From: JBMORL01 sp049322335
GTDB taxonomy: Bacteria; Bacteroidota; Bacteroidia; Flavobacteriales_D; UBA2798
NCBI GenBank assembly: GCA_049322335.1
Contig: JBMORL010000020.1
Coordinates: 1 to 64,000 of the forward strand
Length of the DNA stretch: 64,000 bases
Direction of reading: 5' to 3'
Part shown: positions 61,968 to 64,000 of the stretch, in pieces
How the letters are laid out: each line of letters opens with the position of its first letter
Numbering within the stretch: the first letter of the stretch is position 1
The notes under the pieces: generated by a model
Databases searched by the model: none
The model's input: the letters and a program-made list of their open reading frames with translations, nothing else
Told to the model about the DNA's origin: nothing
Translations under genes and position numbers: made by a program

Positions 61968-62162
61968 AGTATGAGTTTAACAATCAGACGTATAAATAAT
62001 TATTAGGTTGCTTTAATGATAAATTTTACGATATATTGATTTTGAATTATTTATATGTTTATAAATGTTTTATTTTATTTTACTTTATCAATAATTATCC
62101 TATCTTCGCACAACAAATCCAACACCTTTCGCGTTTTAAACCTATAAACGAGGAGCTAAAGC

Positions 62163-63218
62163 ATGATACAATTCCCTGAACGATTGTTTGCTGCCCGCAA
62201 AATGCGGGGCTGGTCGCTGGAGGAACTTTCTCATCAAATGGGAAAGTATAAGATCAGCGTGCAAGCCCTGAACAAATTCGAAAACGGTGATCTTCCCCTG
62301 TCGGAAGAAGTATTGTTTCACCTTTGCGATGCACTGGGAGTAAAACATGATTTTTTTTACCGCACCACCAAAGTGGAAATGGAAAAAGTGAATTTCCGTA
62401 AGCTGCAATCATTTCCCGCCAAACTGCAGGATAAGATCATCTATCAAACCCGCGATTTCGTGGAACGCTACCTCGAACTGGAAGACCTGCTGGGTATCTC
62501 ACCGAATTTTAATGTGAGAAAATATACAGGCTTTAAAATAAAATCGGCAGAAGACGTGGAAGAAGCCGCTGCCTTTATCCGTAAAGAATGGAAACTGGGA
62601 AATGGTCCGCTGTATAATGTAGTGGAAATGCTCGAAGACCAGCACATCAAAGTATTTGAAATGGAAGAAGAAGACGGCTTCCAGGGTATGTCTGCTATTC
62701 TTCAGAAAAAAATTGCTGTTATCGTGCTGAATAAAAATCAGCAAATATCCAATACCCGCAAACGATTTACCGCTTTGCATGAACTCGGACATCTTGTAAT
62801 GGATATTGACCATCTCTCTGAAAAAACACAGGAAGAATACTGTCACCGTTTCGCGGGGGCCATGCTTATTCCCAAAGAAAAACTGCTGGAGGAAATAGGC
62901 AGTCCGAAGCGGACAAAAATTCTGTTGAGCGAATTGGGCCAACTGAAAAAGCAATACGGAATTTCCATTTCAGCATTATTGTTTCGTTTAAGGGATTGTG
63001 GGATCATTTCAGCTACTTTTTGTTATGCGATGATGAACGAAATGCGCAGGCTGGGAATTTTTGAACGCGAACCCGAAGAATATGATTACCGGGGAGAAGA
63101 AAAATCGAACCGTTTTTTGCAATTACTGCTGCGCGGCATTTCGATGGAAGTGATCAGTACCACCAAGGCCGCTTCGCTCAATAACCAGAAGCTGGCGGAA
63201 TTCAGAAAACTCATGTAA
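62163..63218 (+). CDS. XRE-family regulator fused to ImmA/IrrE (M78) metallopeptidase
   Basis: A 351-residue protein. Residues 1-70 are an XRE helix-turn-helix (ERLFAARKMRGWSLEELSHQ ... FENGDLPLSEEVLFHLCDALG). Residues ~130-300 are an ImmA/IrrE zinc protease domain with the motif ALHELGHLVMDID (HELGH at 206-210) and a downstream helix EEYCHRFAGAMLIPKE supplying the third ligand. In phage and integrative elements such proteins act as cleavable repressors or proteases that remove a repressor; in toxin-antitoxin loci they act as antitoxins. A GAGGAG Shine-Dalgarno-like motif at 62151-62156 precedes the ATG. A PIN-domain gene follows after 9 bp. Confidence 0.92.
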   Translation: MIQFPERLFAARKMRGWSLEELSHQMGKYKISVQALNKFENGDLPLSEEVLFHLCDALGVKHDFFYRTTKVEMEKVNFRKLQSFPAKLQDKIIYQTRDFVERYLELEDLLGISPNFNVRKYTGFKIKSAEDVEEAAAFIRKEWKLGNGPLYNVVEMLEDQHIKVFEMEEEDGFQGMSAILQKKIAVIVLNKNQQISNTRKRFTALHELGHLVMDIDHLSEKTQEEYCHRFAGAMLIPKEKLLEEIGSPKRTKILLSELGQLKKQYGISISALLFRLRDCGIISATFCYAMMNEMRRLGIFEREPEEYDYRGEEKSNRFLQLLLRGISMEVISTTKAASLNNQKLAEFRKLM

Positions 63219-63227
63219 TACTTTCGC

Positions 63228-63740
63228 ATGAGGATTGCCATTACCGATGCCAATATTTTTATTGACCTTTTTTACCTGGAAGCGGTGAAACATTTGTTTT
63301 TTATCCGCTGCGAGATCATTACCACCGACCAGGTGATAGCAGAACTGGAGGAAGAACAGGCAGAAAAGTTGTATGCATTTATGCACGAAGGATTACTTAC
63401 GGTAGAATGTATTACAACAGCCGACCGGCAGCGCATGCGTGAACTACGATCATTCAGGGGCTTATCGGAAAGCGACCTTTCTGTAATTTGCCTTGCCGAA
63501 CGATGTGATGCCATAGTGCTTTCGGGAGACGACCTGGTGAGGAAAACCTGCAAAAAAAACCAAATTGAAATTCATGGCATCCTGTGGTGCCTTCACCAAT
63601 TTACGGAAAACGGCCGGATGGAAAAAACACATGCCTGTGAAATGCTGATACAACTAATGAAATTCAATAAACGTTTGCCTTTGCCGGATTGTAAAAGATA
63701 TATTGAAGAAAAATGGGGTGGCAGGATGGAAGAAGAATGA
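63228..63740 (+). CDS. PIN-domain ribonuclease-like protein (probable toxin partner)
   Basis: A 170-residue protein with a PIN fold. The acidic residues expected in the active site are present: Asp7 (ITDANIFIDL), Glu39 (QVIAELEE), Asp83 (LSESDLSVICLAE) and Asp101/102 (LSGDDLVRK). PIN proteins of this size are usually tRNA- or mRNA-cleaving toxins. It starts 9 bp after the XRE-ImmA gene, the layout of XRE-COG2856/PIN-like two-gene modules. Toxicity itself is inferred. A strong hairpin follows downstream. Confidence 0.88.
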   Translation: MRIAITDANIFIDLFYLEAVKHLFFIRCEIITTDQVIAELEEEQAEKLYAFMHEGLLTVECITTADRQRMRELRSFRGLSESDLSVICLAERCDAIVLSGDDLVRKTCKKNQIEIHGILWCLHQFTENGRMEKTHACEMLIQLMKFNKRLPLPDCKRYIEEKWGGRMEEE

Positions 63741-63797
63741 TTTTTACAATCTGCCTGTCAAAAATAAATATCGTTACAGGCCGCAAATAAAAAAACA

Positions 63798-63817
63798 CAG
63801 GTGTGCGAACACACCTG
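63798..63817. terminator. Terminator-like hairpin after the PIN gene
   Basis: CAGGTGTG-CGAA-CACACCTG is a perfect 8-bp stem with a tetraloop. Read on the minus strand it is followed by TGTTTTTTTA; on the plus strand by CGTTTTC, so it may stop transcripts from both sides. Confidence 0.7.
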
Positions 63818-63914
63818 CGTTTTCGGAATGGTTGCGGACTTTCACACCTTTCAGTATTTATATCCGTAATATGCCTTTCTTAATTAAATGTGAGCTACAA
63901 AAAAACGGTTTTTT

Positions 63915-63930
63915 AACCCGCCTTCGGGTT
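63915..63930 (-). terminator. Possible terminator of the gene entering from the right edge
   Basis: AACCCG-CCTT-CGGGTT is a 6-bp stem just beyond the stop codon at 63938 on the minus strand. A T-run (CCGTTTTTTT) follows about 8 bp later. Confidence 0.4.
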
Positions 63931-63937
63931 TTGAAGT

Positions 63938-64000
63938 TTAACCGTCTTTTATAATGGGTATGTCTTCTTCAACCGGAACATACAGGTTGCCCTTGTATGC
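63938..64000 (-). CDS. C-terminal end of an unidentified protein
   Basis: A minus-strand frame enters from the right edge and ends with ...AYKGNLYVPVEEDIPIIKDG then TAA at 63940-63938. Only 20 residues are inside the window, too few to identify a family. The closely following hairpin supports a real gene end. Confidence 0.45.
   Translation of the reverse strand, partial: AYKGNLYVPVEEDIPIIKDG

Noticed and set aside
63703..63954. Plus-strand frame overlapping the end of the PIN gene
   Set aside because: It runs through two hairpins and over the end of the minus-strand gene at 63938; most likely chance.
59230..64000. Attachment-site duplication of the tRNA-Arg 3' end
   Set aside because: I looked for a second copy of the TTCGAGTCCCC...GGGGCTACCA end downstream and saw none inside the window.

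Overview
The window comes from the chromosome of a member of the Bacteroidota (Cytophaga-Flavobacterium-Bacteroides group). The evidence is type IX secretion: the giant translocon protein SprA, plus several proteins ending in type A or type B (gliding-associated) T9SS sorting domains. It also has a complete alternative complex III (actABCDEF) joined to an aa3-type oxidase, DUF5686 and DUF6029 outer-membrane proteins, and many promoters of the TAnnTTTG type typical of this phylum. It looks like a free-living, aerobic, LPS-bearing, probably gliding organism. I cannot name a genus.

Layout. 0-9.6 kb: the tail of cysN, then a minus-strand block of large T9SS cargo proteins, including two paralogous adhesin-like proteins with a 110-residue protein between them that is little more than a signal peptide and a sorting domain. 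9.8-12.8 kb: a lipoprotein, ruvB, queG and an overlooked 59-residue gene. 12.9-18.3 kb: a minus-strand run of secreted, periplasmic and outer-membrane proteins, three of which carry thioredoxin-like CxxC motifs. 18.5-31.9 kb: a T9SS cargo, a sirtuin, then maeB-ruvA-sprA-gcvH-vanZ-tonB. 32-44.4 kb: the respiratory operon actABCDEF-ctaC-ctaD on the minus strand, transcribed from one promoter near 44455 and ended by a strong terminator at 32610-32645. 44.6-58.9 kb: housekeeping and envelope genes (SPOR protein, lepA, metF, radical SAM enzyme, DUF5686, an MMPL/RND transporter, rfbA, polyprenyl synthase, kdsB, HU-SPOR protein), separated by a family of CT/AG palindromic repeats. 59.1-64 kb: tRNA-Arg(CCT), followed by an AT-rich islet of accessory genes (GIY-YIG nuclease, two small membrane proteins, a Crp-like regulator, an unknown protein), then an XRE-ImmA/IrrE plus PIN-domain pair and the end of another gene.

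How the parts work together. ActA-F oxidise menaquinol and pass electrons to the CtaC/CtaD oxidase. The proton gradient then powers TonB and gliding/T9SS. SprA forms the outer-membrane exit channel for the sorting-domain proteins in the first 20 kb. RfbA, KdsB, the prenyl synthase and the MMPL pump supply envelope building blocks.

Most unusual signals. (1) Palindromic CT-rich repeats begin at the very next base after the stop codon of four different genes and tend to occur in pairs. (2) Several genes have a TAnnTTTG promoter box only 4-7 nt from the start codon, suggesting leaderless mRNAs. (3) One T9SS protein is essentially only a sorting domain. (4) The accessory islet beside tRNA-Arg contains an unknown-protein / Crp-like / small-membrane-protein cassette that I cannot assign to any described system.
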